DNA of 24,750 nt, from assembly GCA_964446285.1 (NCBI GenBank), contig CAYUNT010000049.1, positions 1 to 24,750 on the forward strand. Reading direction: 5' to 3'. Positions within the stretch are counted from its first letter, which is position 1. Every line of letters starts with the position of its first letter. Source of the stretch: CAYUNT01 sp964446285 (GTDB lineage Bacteria > Sumerlaeota > Sumerlaeia > SLMS01 > CAYUNT01). Shown here piece by piece: positions 7,194-15,750 of this stretch. The notes beneath the pieces are model-generated. The model searched no databases and was not told where the DNA came from. It saw nothing but the letters and a program-made list of their open reading frames with translations. The position numbers and the translations under genes were made by a program.

Positions 7194-8948
7194 ATGGCGA
7201 GGATCATGGGCATCGATTTGGGCACCACCAACTCCGTGGTATCGGTGATGGAGAAGAACGGCCCATTTGTTGTTCCCAACAGCCTAGGGGAACGACTCAC
7301 GCCGTCGGTGGTCGGCTTTTCCAAGTCAGGGGAAATCCTGGTAGGCAAGAAAGCCAAGCGCGCGGCCATCATGAATGTGGGCCGCACTGTGTTTTCCATT
7401 AAGCGCCACATGGGCACGAACTACCGCGTGCGTGTGGAAGGCAAGGAATACACGCCGCAGGAAATCTCGGCCATGATTCTCCAAAAGCTGAAACAAGACG
7501 CGGAGGATTACTTCGGCGAGGAAATCAGCCAGGCGGTCATTACCTGCCCGGCTTACTTCACCGACGCTCAACGCCAGGCCACAAAGGACTCGGGCGAAAT
7601 CGCCGGACTCAAGGTGCGGCGAATCATCGACGAGCCGACCGCGGCGGCTCTTGCATACGGTCTCGACCGCCAGGATGACCAGATCATCATGGTCTATGAC
7701 CTTGGCGGCGGCACGTTCGACGTTTCAATCATTGAAGTCATCTCGGGCGTTTTCCAGGTGCTGGCCATCCAGGGCAACACGCATCTGGGAGGCGATGACT
7801 TTGACAAGCGCATCGTTGACTATCTGCTCGATGAGTTTAAGAAAAAAACCGGCGCGGACTTGAGCGATGATCCCATCGCTGTCCAGCGCCTGAAGGAAGC
7901 GGCGGAAGAAGCCAAAATCGAGCTTTCAGAATTGAAAGAAACCCATGTGCTTGTCGAAGCAATCACGATGACGGACAAAGGGCCGCTGACGCTCGACATC
8001 ACAATCACCCGCGAGACCTTCGAGGCGTTATGCGATGATTTGTTCAAACAAACCGTTCAGCCAATGCGCCAAGCAATCGAGGATGCCAACCTGACGGCGG
8101 AGAAAATCAATACGATCCTCCTCGTCGGCGGTTCGACGCGCATCCCGATGATTCAACGCATCGTCCGTGAGCAGATGAACAAAAACGCGTCGCGCGATAT
8201 TTCGCCTGAAGAAGTGGTGGCGATGGGCGCGGCCGTGCAAACGCTGGTTCTTTCGCCGATCGAGGGCGAAATCGAAGACACACTGGCCACGCGCTATGGA
8301 ATGCAAAAGCCGGTCATTATCCACATGACGCCCTTCTCGCTCGGCGTGGGGCTTCAAAATGACCAGTTCGGCGTGATTATCGAGCGCAACTCGACATATC
8401 CGACCGAAGCCAAGGACATCTTCACGACCACTCGCGATTTCCAGGAAGCCATCTCCTTCCCCATCTATGAAGGCGAGGAGCAAGTGGCTTCCGACAATAC
8501 CTTCCTTGATCTTCTGCGCATTGAAGGAATCACGCCGGCGCCGCGGGGCGTGCCGCGCATCGAGGTGACGTTCCGCCTGAATCAGGACCGCATTCTCGAA
8601 GCGCGCGCCGAGGACCTGGCCACCGGCGTTGAGAAGAGAATCACAGTGGCCGCCACGGGACACCGCCTGAGCGAGTCGGAAAAACAGCGCATGATCCGCG
8701 AATCGAAAGAACGCGTAACCAAGATGCTGCGGGCGAAGATCAAAGAATCCCGCACAGAAGAAGCGCGCTCGATTCTGGATCGCGTGGAGAGAACGGCTTC
8801 TTCGAATCCGTCGCATCCGCGCATGAGCGAACTGACAAGCAAGAGCGAGCAACTGCGCCGGGCCATCGAATCGGGCGATGAGTCAAAACTCGATGATCTG
8901 ATTGATGAAATGCTTCGCGTCCTCACCGAAGTGGAAGCGGGCGCCTGA
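7194..8948 (+). CDS. dnaK: Compact Hsp70 (DnaK-like) chaperone with atypical interdomain linker
   Basis: A 584-residue Hsp70, shorter than typical bacterial DnaK (about 630-640). The nucleotide-binding domain is intact: phosphate loop GIDLGTTNS (6-14), phosphate 2 loop DLGGGTFDVS (169-178), adenosine loop LLVGGSTRIPMI (309-320). The substrate-binding beta domain follows (TPFSLGV, 379-385; GITPAPRGVPRIEVTF), then a short helical lid ending in EVEAGA with no acidic DnaK-type tail. The usual VLLLDVTP linker reads VIIHMTP (374-380), after an extra segment of roughly a dozen residues compared with E. coli. Position 146 is Asp where E. coli has Asn170, and 123 is Thr where E. coli has Asn147. The start ATG has weak Shine-Dalgarno support, consistent with translational coupling to grpE 6 bases upstream. 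Probably a specialised paralogue. Confidence 0.92.
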   Translation: MARIMGIDLGTTNSVVSVMEKNGPFVVPNSLGERLTPSVVGFSKSGEILVGKKAKRAAIMNVGRTVFSIKRHMGTNYRVRVEGKEYTPQEISAMILQKLKQDAEDYFGEEISQAVITCPAYFTDAQRQATKDSGEIAGLKVRRIIDEPTAAALAYGLDRQDDQIIMVYDLGGGTFDVSIIEVISGVFQVLAIQGNTHLGGDDFDKRIVDYLLDEFKKKTGADLSDDPIAVQRLKEAAEEAKIELSELKETHVLVEAITMTDKGPLTLDITITRETFEALCDDLFKQTVQPMRQAIEDANLTAEKINTILLVGGSTRIPMIQRIVREQMNKNASRDISPEEVVAMGAAVQTLVLSPIEGEIEDTLATRYGMQKPVIIHMTPFSLGVGLQNDQFGVIIERNSTYPTEAKDIFTTTRDFQEAISFPIYEGEEQVASDNTFLDLLRIEGITPAPRGVPRIEVTFRLNQDRILEARAEDLATGVEKRITVAATGHRLSESEKQRMIRESKERVTKMLRAKIKESRTEEARSILDRVERTASSNPSHPRMSELTSKSEQLRRAIESGDESKLDDLIDEMLRVLTEVEAGA

Positions 8949-8978
8949 CGCCGCGATTTCATGGTTATAGATGCTGCC

Positions 8979-9020
8979 GCCCGCCCCGGGTTTCAGAACG
9001 AAATACGAACTGGGGCGGGC
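8979..9020 (+). terminator. Candidate terminator after dnaK
   Basis: GCCCGCCCC (8979-8987) pairs perfectly with GGGGCGGGC (9012-9020), a nine-pair GC stem with a 24-base loop, then GCTTTCTATTT. The T tract is broken, so termination may be partial. Its place 30 bases after the dnaK stop fits. Confidence 0.5.
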
Positions 9021-9061
9021 GCTTTCTATTTGGGGAGTCGCCCAATACCATTATTTCATCG

Positions 9062-9108
9062 GTCAGACAGGTCCGACAGGTCCGATGGCTACGATAAATC
9101 CCATCGGA
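9062..9108. repeat. Short 9-base tandem repeat and adjoining hairpin
   Basis: Three tandem 9-base units begin at 9062, 9071 and 9080: GTCAGACAG, GTCCGACAG, GTCCGATGG. The last overlaps an inverted repeat, TCCGATGG (9081-9088) with CCATCGGA (9101-9108). It fills most of the spacer between dnaK and the hydrolase gene. Confidence 0.55.
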
Positions 9109-9180
9109 ATCATCTATCCCATTTCCGCGACACATCAGCAGTTATTCGAATTTGTATAAGTTCACGGAGGCGTCCACGCG

Positions 9181-9951
9181 ATGAGAGTGATCTTGCTCGG
9201 AACGGGCGGGTATTATCCCACAGATAAACGGCAGACCGCGTGCGTCTGGCTGCCCGAGGCAGGCATTGCGCTCGATGCGGGCACGGGATTGTGGCGATTG
9301 CGCGATATGGATTTGCCCGCGCAAATTCATATTCTGCTCAGCCACGGACATCTGGATCATTCGGGCGGGCTTGTGTATTTGCTCGGGGCGCTGAGGCGGG
9401 AAAACCGCGCGGGAGACGGGCAGGCCGAAGGCGTTACAGTATGGGCGCCGGGAACAATTGGGGACGAAGTTGTTGAGCGGATTTTCGGCGAGCCAGTGTT
9501 TGGGCGCGAATGGGACGAGATGCCGTTCCAGACCGCGACGCGCCGGCTGCCCACCGAGCCATTCGAGTTGGGCGGCATGAAGATCGAGACGCTGGCGCTG
9601 GCGCACGGACGGCGCGGCTCTGTGGCGTTTCGCCTGACGGACCGCGATGGGAAGACGCTAGTATATTTGACCGATACGTTTTGCGGTGCGGAACATGTGG
9701 ATTTCTGTCGCGATGCGGACTTAATCCTGGGCGAAGCGTTTGTGCGCTCGGAGGCGGAAGAGGTGGCGCGGGCCGCCGGACACTCCACTCCGCGCCACCT
9801 GGCCCGGCTGGCCGCCGATGCTCGCGCGCGCCAGCTTGTGCTCATCCACATCAACCCCGACGACCCTTCGCCCGAAACGCTAACTGACGAGGCCACATCC
9901 ACTTTCCCCAACACAATCCTTAGCCATGATGGGATGGAATTCCGCCTGTGA
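9181..9951 (+). CDS. Metallo-beta-lactamase-fold metal-dependent hydrolase (RNase Z-like)
   Basis: A 256-residue MBL-fold enzyme. The zinc-binding signature HGHLDH is at residues 55-60. Further candidate ligands are His142 (LAHGRRGSVAFRL), Asp165 (VYLTDT) and His223 (LIHINPDD), with a conserved-looking HSTPRHLARLA at 201-211. The layout resembles RNase Z/ElaC-like and phosphodiesterase-like members, but the flexible-arm insert of true RNase Z is not evident, so I leave the substrate open. A GGAGG lies about 10 bases before the ATG. There is no signal peptide, so it is cytosolic. It lies 232 bases after dnaK, behind a candidate terminator, so it may be its own transcription unit. It converges on the PpiC gene 49 bases away; I see no good shared terminator there. 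Confidence 0.87.
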   Translation: MRVILLGTGGYYPTDKRQTACVWLPEAGIALDAGTGLWRLRDMDLPAQIHILLSHGHLDHSGGLVYLLGALRRENRAGDGQAEGVTVWAPGTIGDEVVERIFGEPVFGREWDEMPFQTATRRLPTEPFELGGMKIETLALAHGRRGSVAFRLTDRDGKTLVYLTDTFCGAEHVDFCRDADLILGEAFVRSEAEEVARAAGHSTPRHLARLAADARARQLVLIHINPDDPSPETLTDEATSTFPNTILSHDGMEFRL

Positions 9952-10000
9952 TTGCGCAGAGCGCCCGCGCGCGTTCCGCCGGACGGTCAACCTGCCGCCG

Positions 10001-11977
10001 TCAGAATACGAGTTTGATGTTTTTCTTTTCGGCGAGGCTTTCCTGGAATTTTCCCGCGCTCTCGATTGAGTTGGTGCGTTTCAGGCGTTCCTTGATCTGG
10101 TCGCGAACTTCGTCGAGAGGAGTAATGCTTTCCGGTGTCTCGGAATCAGCCCACAGCAGATAGAAGCGTCCGTCCATTTCCACCGGCCCCACGACCTTTT
10201 TCAGTTCGATCCCCTTCAATGTGCCTTTCAAGCCGCCCAGATAGGATTCCGTGACTTTCCCCACTGAACCGCTTGATGAGGCGGCGAGTTCGCTGTTCTT
10301 TTCGGCGATTTTCTTAAAATCATCCAGGCTTTTGATCGAACTCTTCCAGGCTTCCATTTGTTTTTGGGTTTCCTGCCTGGCCTTTTCAATTTCTTCGCGA
10401 AGAGCCGCTTTTGGCCCGGAGGCGCTGAGGCGGATCACATACAAGTCCAGTTGGCGAGGCTGTTTGTAAGAGGTGTCCTGGTTCTTGTCGTAATACTCTT
10501 TGATCGCCTCTTCAGTGGCATCCGCGGTTGCCTTTTCGCCCTGGGACTGGATGTAATACTGCGCCATCGTGCGGATTCTGGATTGCTCGACGACTTGCTT
10601 GACCTCAGGCAGATCAAGAATGCCGCGTTTTTGCGCGTCTTGAAGCAGGATAACCTTCTGGAATTCGGCGTCATACACGAGCGCGTCGCGAACCTGTTTT
10701 TCAGTGGACGCGGTTGTCAGCGTGTCGCCAACAGTTGCAAGCAACTTCGCGCGCTCGATTTTTACATCGCCTGCCTCGGCCACAATCGCCTTCTCATCAG
10801 CGGTCTGGCGCAAGGCATCCATGTGAATTTTCAGCAAGGGGCTGTTCGTATAGAGATTCTGGAGGTACTCCGTGACTTTATCGCGTTCCTGTTCGCGCTT
10901 GAGTGTTCGCACAAGAGTTGGGCGCACTTCGTCAAGCGACTTGACGCGCTCATCCTCGCGCGAAACCACCTCGATGATGTGCCAGCCATGCTTGGTATGG
11001 AAAGGCTTTGAATACTTCCCGATTTCCGTCGTCTTCACTGCCTCGACAATTTCCTTGAGCATGGGGCGCTCGGGATCGGGCGTGATCGTGACGGCTTCGG
11101 CGCCGGTGGGCGACTCGGAATACTGCTTGGCCAGGTCCTCGAATTTCTTGCCTTCCTGAAGTTCTTTGTAAATGGACTCGATCTTGTCTTTGATTTTGGC
11201 GGAGTCTTCCTCCGGCATCGGGACCAGAAGGATTTCGCCGTTTTGCAGCGGGAGAACTTTCTTTTCGCCTTCTTTTTCTCCCACAGGTTCGCCGCGGGGG
11301 CGTTTTGTATCTTTGAAAAGGATCAGTGAGGATTTCGATGCATCTTTGGCGGCATTTTTCGCGATGGATTCGAGCGTGTCGCCTTCCTTAACCGTATAGG
11401 GCATGTAGGTATTCAGATAAATATGCCTGATGCTGAAACTGAAATGGGTTTTGTATTTGTCGATGTTTTTCTCGTAGGCCGCTTTGATTGCCTCGTCTGT
11501 GGGAGAGGTGACGGCATCGCTGATGGTCGTTTTGTATAAGTGGCTGATGATGACGCGGCTTTTGGCGTCATCAAGCGCCTTGTCAAGGTCCTTGGGGCGA
11601 GTCCATTCCTTGTCTTCGGCGGCCATGAGCGCTGCCACTTGCGCCGTGGCGGCTTCGCGCGCCATCCGTTCGAGCGCCTCTCGTGATATGCCTTTCAGAG
11701 CGTCCAGAGTCACATCGCGCCCGGCGCCCGCCAGATAAGCGACGAAATCCCCAGCGGTCATCTGGCCGCCGTCATAAGTGGCCAGGACTGTGTCTTTTCC
11801 TTTGGGAAGCTCGATGGCCTGAGCGCGAGGGGCAAATGCCGCCATCGCCAGCGCCGCGAAAAAGAGCGGCAGGATGAAATGCGGAATCCTGCGTGCTCTA
11901 AAAGACATGATTCCAGAAGAAATTTCTGAGATGGAAATGCCATTCGATTTGCGGCTTGCGCCAAGCGGTTCTCGCAT
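10001..11977 (-). CDS. Periplasmic PpiC/SurA-like peptidyl-prolyl isomerase with LysM-like insert
   Basis: A 658-residue exported folding factor. A hydrophobic core at residues 32-50 and AQA at 52-54 form the signal peptide. Residues about 55-175 resemble the SurA/PrsA helical chaperone region. The parvulin domain starts with HFSFSIRHIYLNTY (178-191) and ends with KPFHTKHGWHIIEVV (324-338). Between them, residues about 194-254 read as a LysM module (YTVKEGDTLESIAKNA, later LQNGEILLVPM). A second chaperone/parvulin-like half follows (about 398-658), ending KLVF, without clear catalytic residues. The chosen ATG has GGAGG 8 bases upstream; an ATG at 11908 gives a more compact signal peptide and is a real alternative, and the frame also opens further upstream to 12067. 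Last gene of the polysaccharide run, probably assisting envelope protein folding near peptidoglycan. Confidence 0.86.
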   Translation of the reverse strand: MREPLGASRKSNGISISEISSGIMSFRARRIPHFILPLFFAALAMAAFAPRAQAIELPKGKDTVLATYDGGQMTAGDFVAYLAGAGRDVTLDALKGISREALERMAREAATAQVAALMAAEDKEWTRPKDLDKALDDAKSRVIISHLYKTTISDAVTSPTDEAIKAAYEKNIDKYKTHFSFSIRHIYLNTYMPYTVKEGDTLESIAKNAAKDASKSSLILFKDTKRPRGEPVGEKEGEKKVLPLQNGEILLVPMPEEDSAKIKDKIESIYKELQEGKKFEDLAKQYSESPTGAEAVTITPDPERPMLKEIVEAVKTTEIGKYSKPFHTKHGWHIIEVVSREDERVKSLDEVRPTLVRTLKREQERDKVTEYLQNLYTNSPLLKIHMDALRQTADEKAIVAEAGDVKIERAKLLATVGDTLTTASTEKQVRDALVYDAEFQKVILLQDAQKRGILDLPEVKQVVEQSRIRTMAQYYIQSQGEKATADATEEAIKEYYDKNQDTSYKQPRQLDLYVIRLSASGPKAALREEIEKARQETQKQMEAWKSSIKSLDDFKKIAEKNSELAASSSGSVGKVTESYLGGLKGTLKGIELKKVVGPVEMDGRFYLLWADSETPESITPLDEVRDQIKERLKRTNSIESAGKFQESLAEKKNIKLVF

Positions 11978-12079
11978 TTTCTGATCCTCCATATCGATTC
12001 GACGGAAGGAAGCTTGCGGGGGTGGAAATACGGCATTCCTGGCATGTTCAGAACCAGTCCGCCCCAACAGCGAACTGCC

Positions 12080-13216
12080 TTATACCTGATTTTCGCCGCC
12101 GATCAAGAGAGAATGGTTTTTCATCCTCAGCACTCGGCGGATGACATGTGCTGGCAGCCAGGCGGGCGAGGCCGCCAGGCACGCGAACAGCGCGCGAAGC
12201 GCTTTGAGAATACTATGGTTTCCGCGATGATAAAACATGCGATTGTAATAATAAGCCGCTAGCAGCATGGGCGTGTTCTTCCCCAGGTTGCGCGCAAAAG
12301 GCTCCGTTTCCGGCAGGAAGGAAGCTTTGGCCAGATGGCGGCGGACGAGATCAGGATGCGGCGCCGGGCGAACGGCCAGCAACTCGAGCGCATTGGCAAT
12401 GCGATGGAGTTCCGATTGTTTGGGTTCGGCGCCAAGTTGGTGCAGCAAATAAAGAAATACAGAGATGCGCGCATGGGGTTCGATATCTGAGTAATCGGAA
12501 ACGACCTGCGGGTATTGGAAATGCTTCTCAATGACGCGCAGCATGGCGGTTTCCATGCGTGAGATGTCGCGCGTCATTGCGGCGGAATGCCGTCGGTAGC
12601 GCGCGAAAAGAGCATCTACGCAAACAGGCGACCATCCGTGCTCCGCCATGTGAAGCCACAGGTCCCAGTCCTCGGCGGCGCGCAACGTTTCGTCAAATCC
12701 TCCGCATTCTTGCACGCACGCGCGCCTCACAACCGCCGCATGCACAGGGAAAAAATTGCCGAGCAAAAGAAGGCGCAGAAAATCCTTCTCGATGCCCTGC
12801 TTGAAACGTGCGGACGGCGTGGGAACCGAGGTGGACTTGCCGTGTTCATCGACGAATTCCCAGCCGCCCAAAACCCAATTGGCGCCGGGGGATTTATCGA
12901 ATGCATCCAGCGCGCGCTCGATTGTATCCGGATGCCAGAGGTCGTCAGAATCGAGAAAGCCGATGAATTCGCCCGTGGCGCTGCGCAACCCGGTGTTTCG
13001 CGCCGCGGAAAGTCCGGCATTGGATTGCGTGATCACGTGAATCTTCCCGCTATACTGCTCTAATACATTGGGCGTATCGTCTGTCGAACCGTCGTTGACA
13101 ACAATAATTTCCACGCCTTCACGGCGTGTTTGAGCCAATACGCTATCGATGGCCTGTCCAACAAAGGCGGACTGATTGTAGGCGGGGATGATAGCGCTGA
13201 GTCGGGGAGGCGTCAT
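12080..13216 (-). CDS. Family 2 (GT-A) glycosyltransferase
   Basis: A 378-residue cytosolic or membrane-associated glycosyltransferase. The GT-A core is clear: LSAIIPAYNQSAFVGQAIDSVL (split as beta-1 and helix, residues 6-27), nucleotide-binding VNDGSTDDT (40-48), the metal-binding DSDD (89-92), and the acceptor-side EDWDLW. The C-terminal 150 residues are helical and variable, ending in a basic amphipathic stretch that may touch the membrane. It would transfer one sugar to a lipid-linked glycan, but donor and acceptor cannot be read from sequence. Upstream pairing to 16S rRNA is weak, so the ATG is chosen because the beta-1 strand begins six residues later. It sits between another GT2 and the PpiC gene, in the same direction. 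Confidence 0.92.
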   Translation of the reverse strand: MTPPRLSAIIPAYNQSAFVGQAIDSVLAQTRREGVEIIVVNDGSTDDTPNVLEQYSGKIHVITQSNAGLSAARNTGLRSATGEFIGFLDSDDLWHPDTIERALDAFDKSPGANWVLGGWEFVDEHGKSTSVPTPSARFKQGIEKDFLRLLLLGNFFPVHAAVVRRACVQECGGFDETLRAAEDWDLWLHMAEHGWSPVCVDALFARYRRHSAAMTRDISRMETAMLRVIEKHFQYPQVVSDYSDIEPHARISVFLYLLHQLGAEPKQSELHRIANALELLAVRPAPHPDLVRRHLAKASFLPETEPFARNLGKNTPMLLAAYYYNRMFYHRGNHSILKALRALFACLAASPAWLPAHVIRRVLRMKNHSLLIGGENQV

Positions 13217-13274
13217 GGGTGATTCAACTGGCCGAAAACAAGATGGGCGGCATCCTATTCAAGTATCGCATGGT

Positions 13275-14390
13275 TTACATGCCATTGGCGGAACCGGATC
13301 GAAAGTTTTCCCATTTCTGGCGCGCGGAATAGGGCAGGGGCGAAAATAACAAGCATTTTGCCAGCCAGAGCCAGGGAGTTGGCTGCCGGAGCTGCCTGGC
13401 GGCAATGCAAACAAGCCGGAGTCCGGCGCAGACGCGGCGATTGAGTATCAGACGATGCCCAAGATTCATGATCGGCCCGCCGTGTGCTTCGGCCGCTTGG
13501 GGAAAATCGGCGAGCAAACGCCACAAAGGCCAGAGATGCCTGACATCGCGCAATCGCAGCGGCGCAGATTCTCTGTGCAACGCTTTCCAGAATCGCGAAT
13601 AGGCCACATGCTCAAGCGTTTCGTTTTGCTGCGCCAGGCATTCGCTAACGGCGGCGAACGAAATTGCCAGAGTGGCTTCTCGCTGCGGGCCGCGCCGAAG
13701 GTCCGAGACGTTGCCCGGAATTTCGCGGCGGCGCACAAGAACCTCCTGCAAATTCGACATCTCTCCGCGTCCGCTCAGCCGCCACCAAAGGTCGTAATCC
13801 TGTGCGTAGCGATACTTTTCATTGTAGCCGCCCGCATCGGCAATGGCGTCGCGGCGAATCATCATGGAGGAATGCACGAAGGTGTTGTTGAGAAGAAGCC
13901 TGGCTCGAAGAAGCGCATGAGACGCCGGAGGCCGCGCCTCATGCACTATGTTGCCTTGTGAGTCCTCGTAGCGCGCCCATGCGCCCGCCGCGAGGAGTCT
14001 GGCGTTTTCCTCCAGGCGTTTCACCTGCCGCTCGAACCGCGCGGGCAGCGAAATGTCGTCGGCGTCCATGCGCGCCACGTATTGACCGCGCGCAATGGCA
14101 AGGCCGCGATTGAGCGAGCGCGTAAGGCCGAGGTTTTGTTCATTGCGCAGCAGGCGGATGCGCGAATCTGAATTCGCACATGAACACAGGATTTCCGCGG
14201 TCGAATCCGTTGAGGCGTCGTCGATAACGATGAACTCAAAATCCCGAAAACTCTGGGCAAGGATGCTGTCAATCGCCTCGCGCAGATACTTTTCTCCATT
14301 ATACACAGACATGAGCACGGAAATGCGGGGCGGGGCGTTTGAATCGGCGCTGGTTTTGCCGGATGTGCTCATGATGGGGGAATTCAGCAT
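13275..14390 (-). CDS. Family 2 (GT-A) glycosyltransferase
   Basis: A 371-residue GT2. Core motifs: RISVLMSVYNGEKYL (22-36), IDDASTDSTAE (56-66), the metal-binding MDADD (108-112) and QDYDLWWRLSG on the acceptor side. This arrangement is common in glycosyltransferases of O-antigen and capsule clusters. The helical C-terminus (from about 230) has no obvious transmembrane pair. No strong Shine-Dalgarno precedes either the ATG used here or the next in-frame ATG six codons later, so the start is uncertain by a few residues. The gene is 89 bases downstream of the alpha/alpha-toroid gene and 58 bases before the next GT2. The two transferases differ outside the core, so they probably act on different steps. 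Confidence 0.9.
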   Translation of the reverse strand: MLNSPIMSTSGKTSADSNAPPRISVLMSVYNGEKYLREAIDSILAQSFRDFEFIVIDDASTDSTAEILCSCANSDSRIRLLRNEQNLGLTRSLNRGLAIARGQYVARMDADDISLPARFERQVKRLEENARLLAAGAWARYEDSQGNIVHEARPPASHALLRARLLLNNTFVHSSMMIRRDAIADAGGYNEKYRYAQDYDLWWRLSGRGEMSNLQEVLVRRREIPGNVSDLRRGPQREATLAISFAAVSECLAQQNETLEHVAYSRFWKALHRESAPLRLRDVRHLWPLWRLLADFPQAAEAHGGPIMNLGHRLILNRRVCAGLRLVCIAARQLRQPTPWLWLAKCLLFSPLPYSARQKWENFRSGSANGM

Positions 14391-14479
14391 CCAAATCGTG
14401 CGGCGCGGTCTGAGATGAATTCGGAAAGGAACATGGGGCGAATCGCCGCCCGCGCTGCTCCTGCCGCCGCTTCTGGGGA

Positions 14480-15730
14480 TCAGGACCGCTTCGGCGCAAA
14501 GAAATGTCTCAGAAATGAATGGGTTTTCGCATCTCCAATTTTCACGCGCAATCGCCGAAGCATCTGGTGGCCAGATCGGGGCAGCAGATCAAGCGGCCGG
14601 CCAAAAGAATTCGCGCGGACCAACTCGGGATTGTGCCATCCCATCGAGCAAACGCGATTAAATTGCCAGGGGATGGAGGCCAGAGGATGATCGCGCACAA
14701 TGCCGCAGATGAGAGCAATGGTGTGGACGCGGAACCATGTGGCGAAAAGATTCGAGGTGTTGGGAGGACAATAGGTTCGCTGAAGACCGCTTTGAATCAG
14801 CGGCTGGTTGCGGACATAGACAAAACCGCCGTCGGGCATACGATTTTGGAGGATGGCATCGAGGCAATCGGCCAGCGCGAAGCGCACAGCGCGCGGACGA
14901 TGCCCCGTGCGGCGGTAACAATTGACGATCATGTCCACTGCATCGACATCTTCGCAGGCGCCGCCGCCTCCCCGGCGCGTGAAAGTGCCATCTGGATGCT
15001 GAAGGCGCAATACTGTGTCGATCGTTCGCGCCGCATAAGGAAGCGGGCGTTCGCAATAATAATAAACCAACAACTGATGATACGCTCCATAAACGGCTTC
15101 GTAGGCGTCGCAGAATCCATTGGTTCCCCACAGGCCGGTCTGCGGATCCATTTGGAGATCGAGCCATTCGAAATAGGCGTCGAGGGCCGTTTGCGCCTTG
15201 GCGATTTTTTCCTGATCGCGCAAATGAATCAGAAACTGGCCAAGGAAAAGGAGATTGTTGCCTTCATGCCAGGCTCGGCGCCAGTCGCGCTGGCTTAGCC
15301 ATTCGCGAAGGCGCTCTTTTCCCAGAAACTGTTTTGCCCAGGCGATGGAAAGATCGGGGCGGCTTTCCAGCACGTCCAGAGCAGGAAGAACAAGCGACGT
15401 CAGATGAAGCGAGGCATACTCGAAGGCATCGGATGACAGAGAATTTCGCGCGTCTTGAATTTCCGGTCCTTCAAACAATCCGGTTTGCGGATTCTGGAAT
15501 TTGCGGATTGCTTGCGCCCAATTGGCCTTTTCTTCCGCGGAGATTTCATGCAGCGCGCCGAGATAATGCATCGTCATCGCGGCATAACATGACGCGCCCA
15601 AGGTAATCTGGCCGCTTGGGCAAATCACATAGTATCCGGTTTCCGCAGCGCGGCACGAAGCGATGAATTCTAGCGCCTGCTGGCGAAATTCCTGGGGATT
15701 CACGCTCCGCTCGCCCTTGTTGCTACGCAC
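14480..15730 (-). CDS. Alpha/alpha-toroid (terpene-cyclase-fold-like) protein of the polysaccharide cluster
   Basis: A 416-residue soluble protein built of paired helices separated by Gly/Asp-rich turns of the form NPQTGLFEGP, DPQTGLWG, HPDGTFTRRGGGG and MPDGGFVY. Such turns mark the alpha/alpha toroids of prenyltransferase, squalene cyclase and some glycan-active enzymes. A conserved-looking ACEDVDAVDM follows the Gly-rich turn, and Trp/Cys-rich motifs (RTYCPPNTSNLFATWFR) occur near residue 330. There is no signal peptide. I do not recognise a named family; a glycan epimerase, lyase or hydrolase role is only a guess. The start is GTG at 15730, 20 bases after the methyltransferase; a GTG at 15703, with AAGGG about 10 bases upstream, is equally plausible. 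Confidence 0.75.
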   Translation of the reverse strand: MRSNKGERSVNPQEFRQQALEFIASCRAAETGYYVICPSGQITLGASCYAAMTMHYLGALHEISAEEKANWAQAIRKFQNPQTGLFEGPEIQDARNSLSSDAFEYASLHLTSLVLPALDVLESRPDLSIAWAKQFLGKERLREWLSQRDWRRAWHEGNNLLFLGQFLIHLRDQEKIAKAQTALDAYFEWLDLQMDPQTGLWGTNGFCDAYEAVYGAYHQLLVYYYCERPLPYAARTIDTVLRLQHPDGTFTRRGGGGACEDVDAVDMIVNCYRRTGHRPRAVRFALADCLDAILQNRMPDGGFVYVRNQPLIQSGLQRTYCPPNTSNLFATWFRVHTIALICGIVRDHPLASIPWQFNRVCSMGWHNPELVRANSFGRPLDLLPRSGHQMLRRLRVKIGDAKTHSFLRHFFAPKRS

Positions 15731-15750
15731 GGCGGGAACACGCCTTTCCG

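Noticed and set aside
8971..9159. 62-codon frame with GQTGPTGP, collagen-like
   Set aside because: It runs through the terminator candidate and the 9-base repeat, which alone explain the pattern; no ribosome binding site.
9952..10000. Shared terminator between the converging hydrolase and PpiC genes
   Set aside because: GACGG/CCGTC pairs are present but there is no T tract on either strand.
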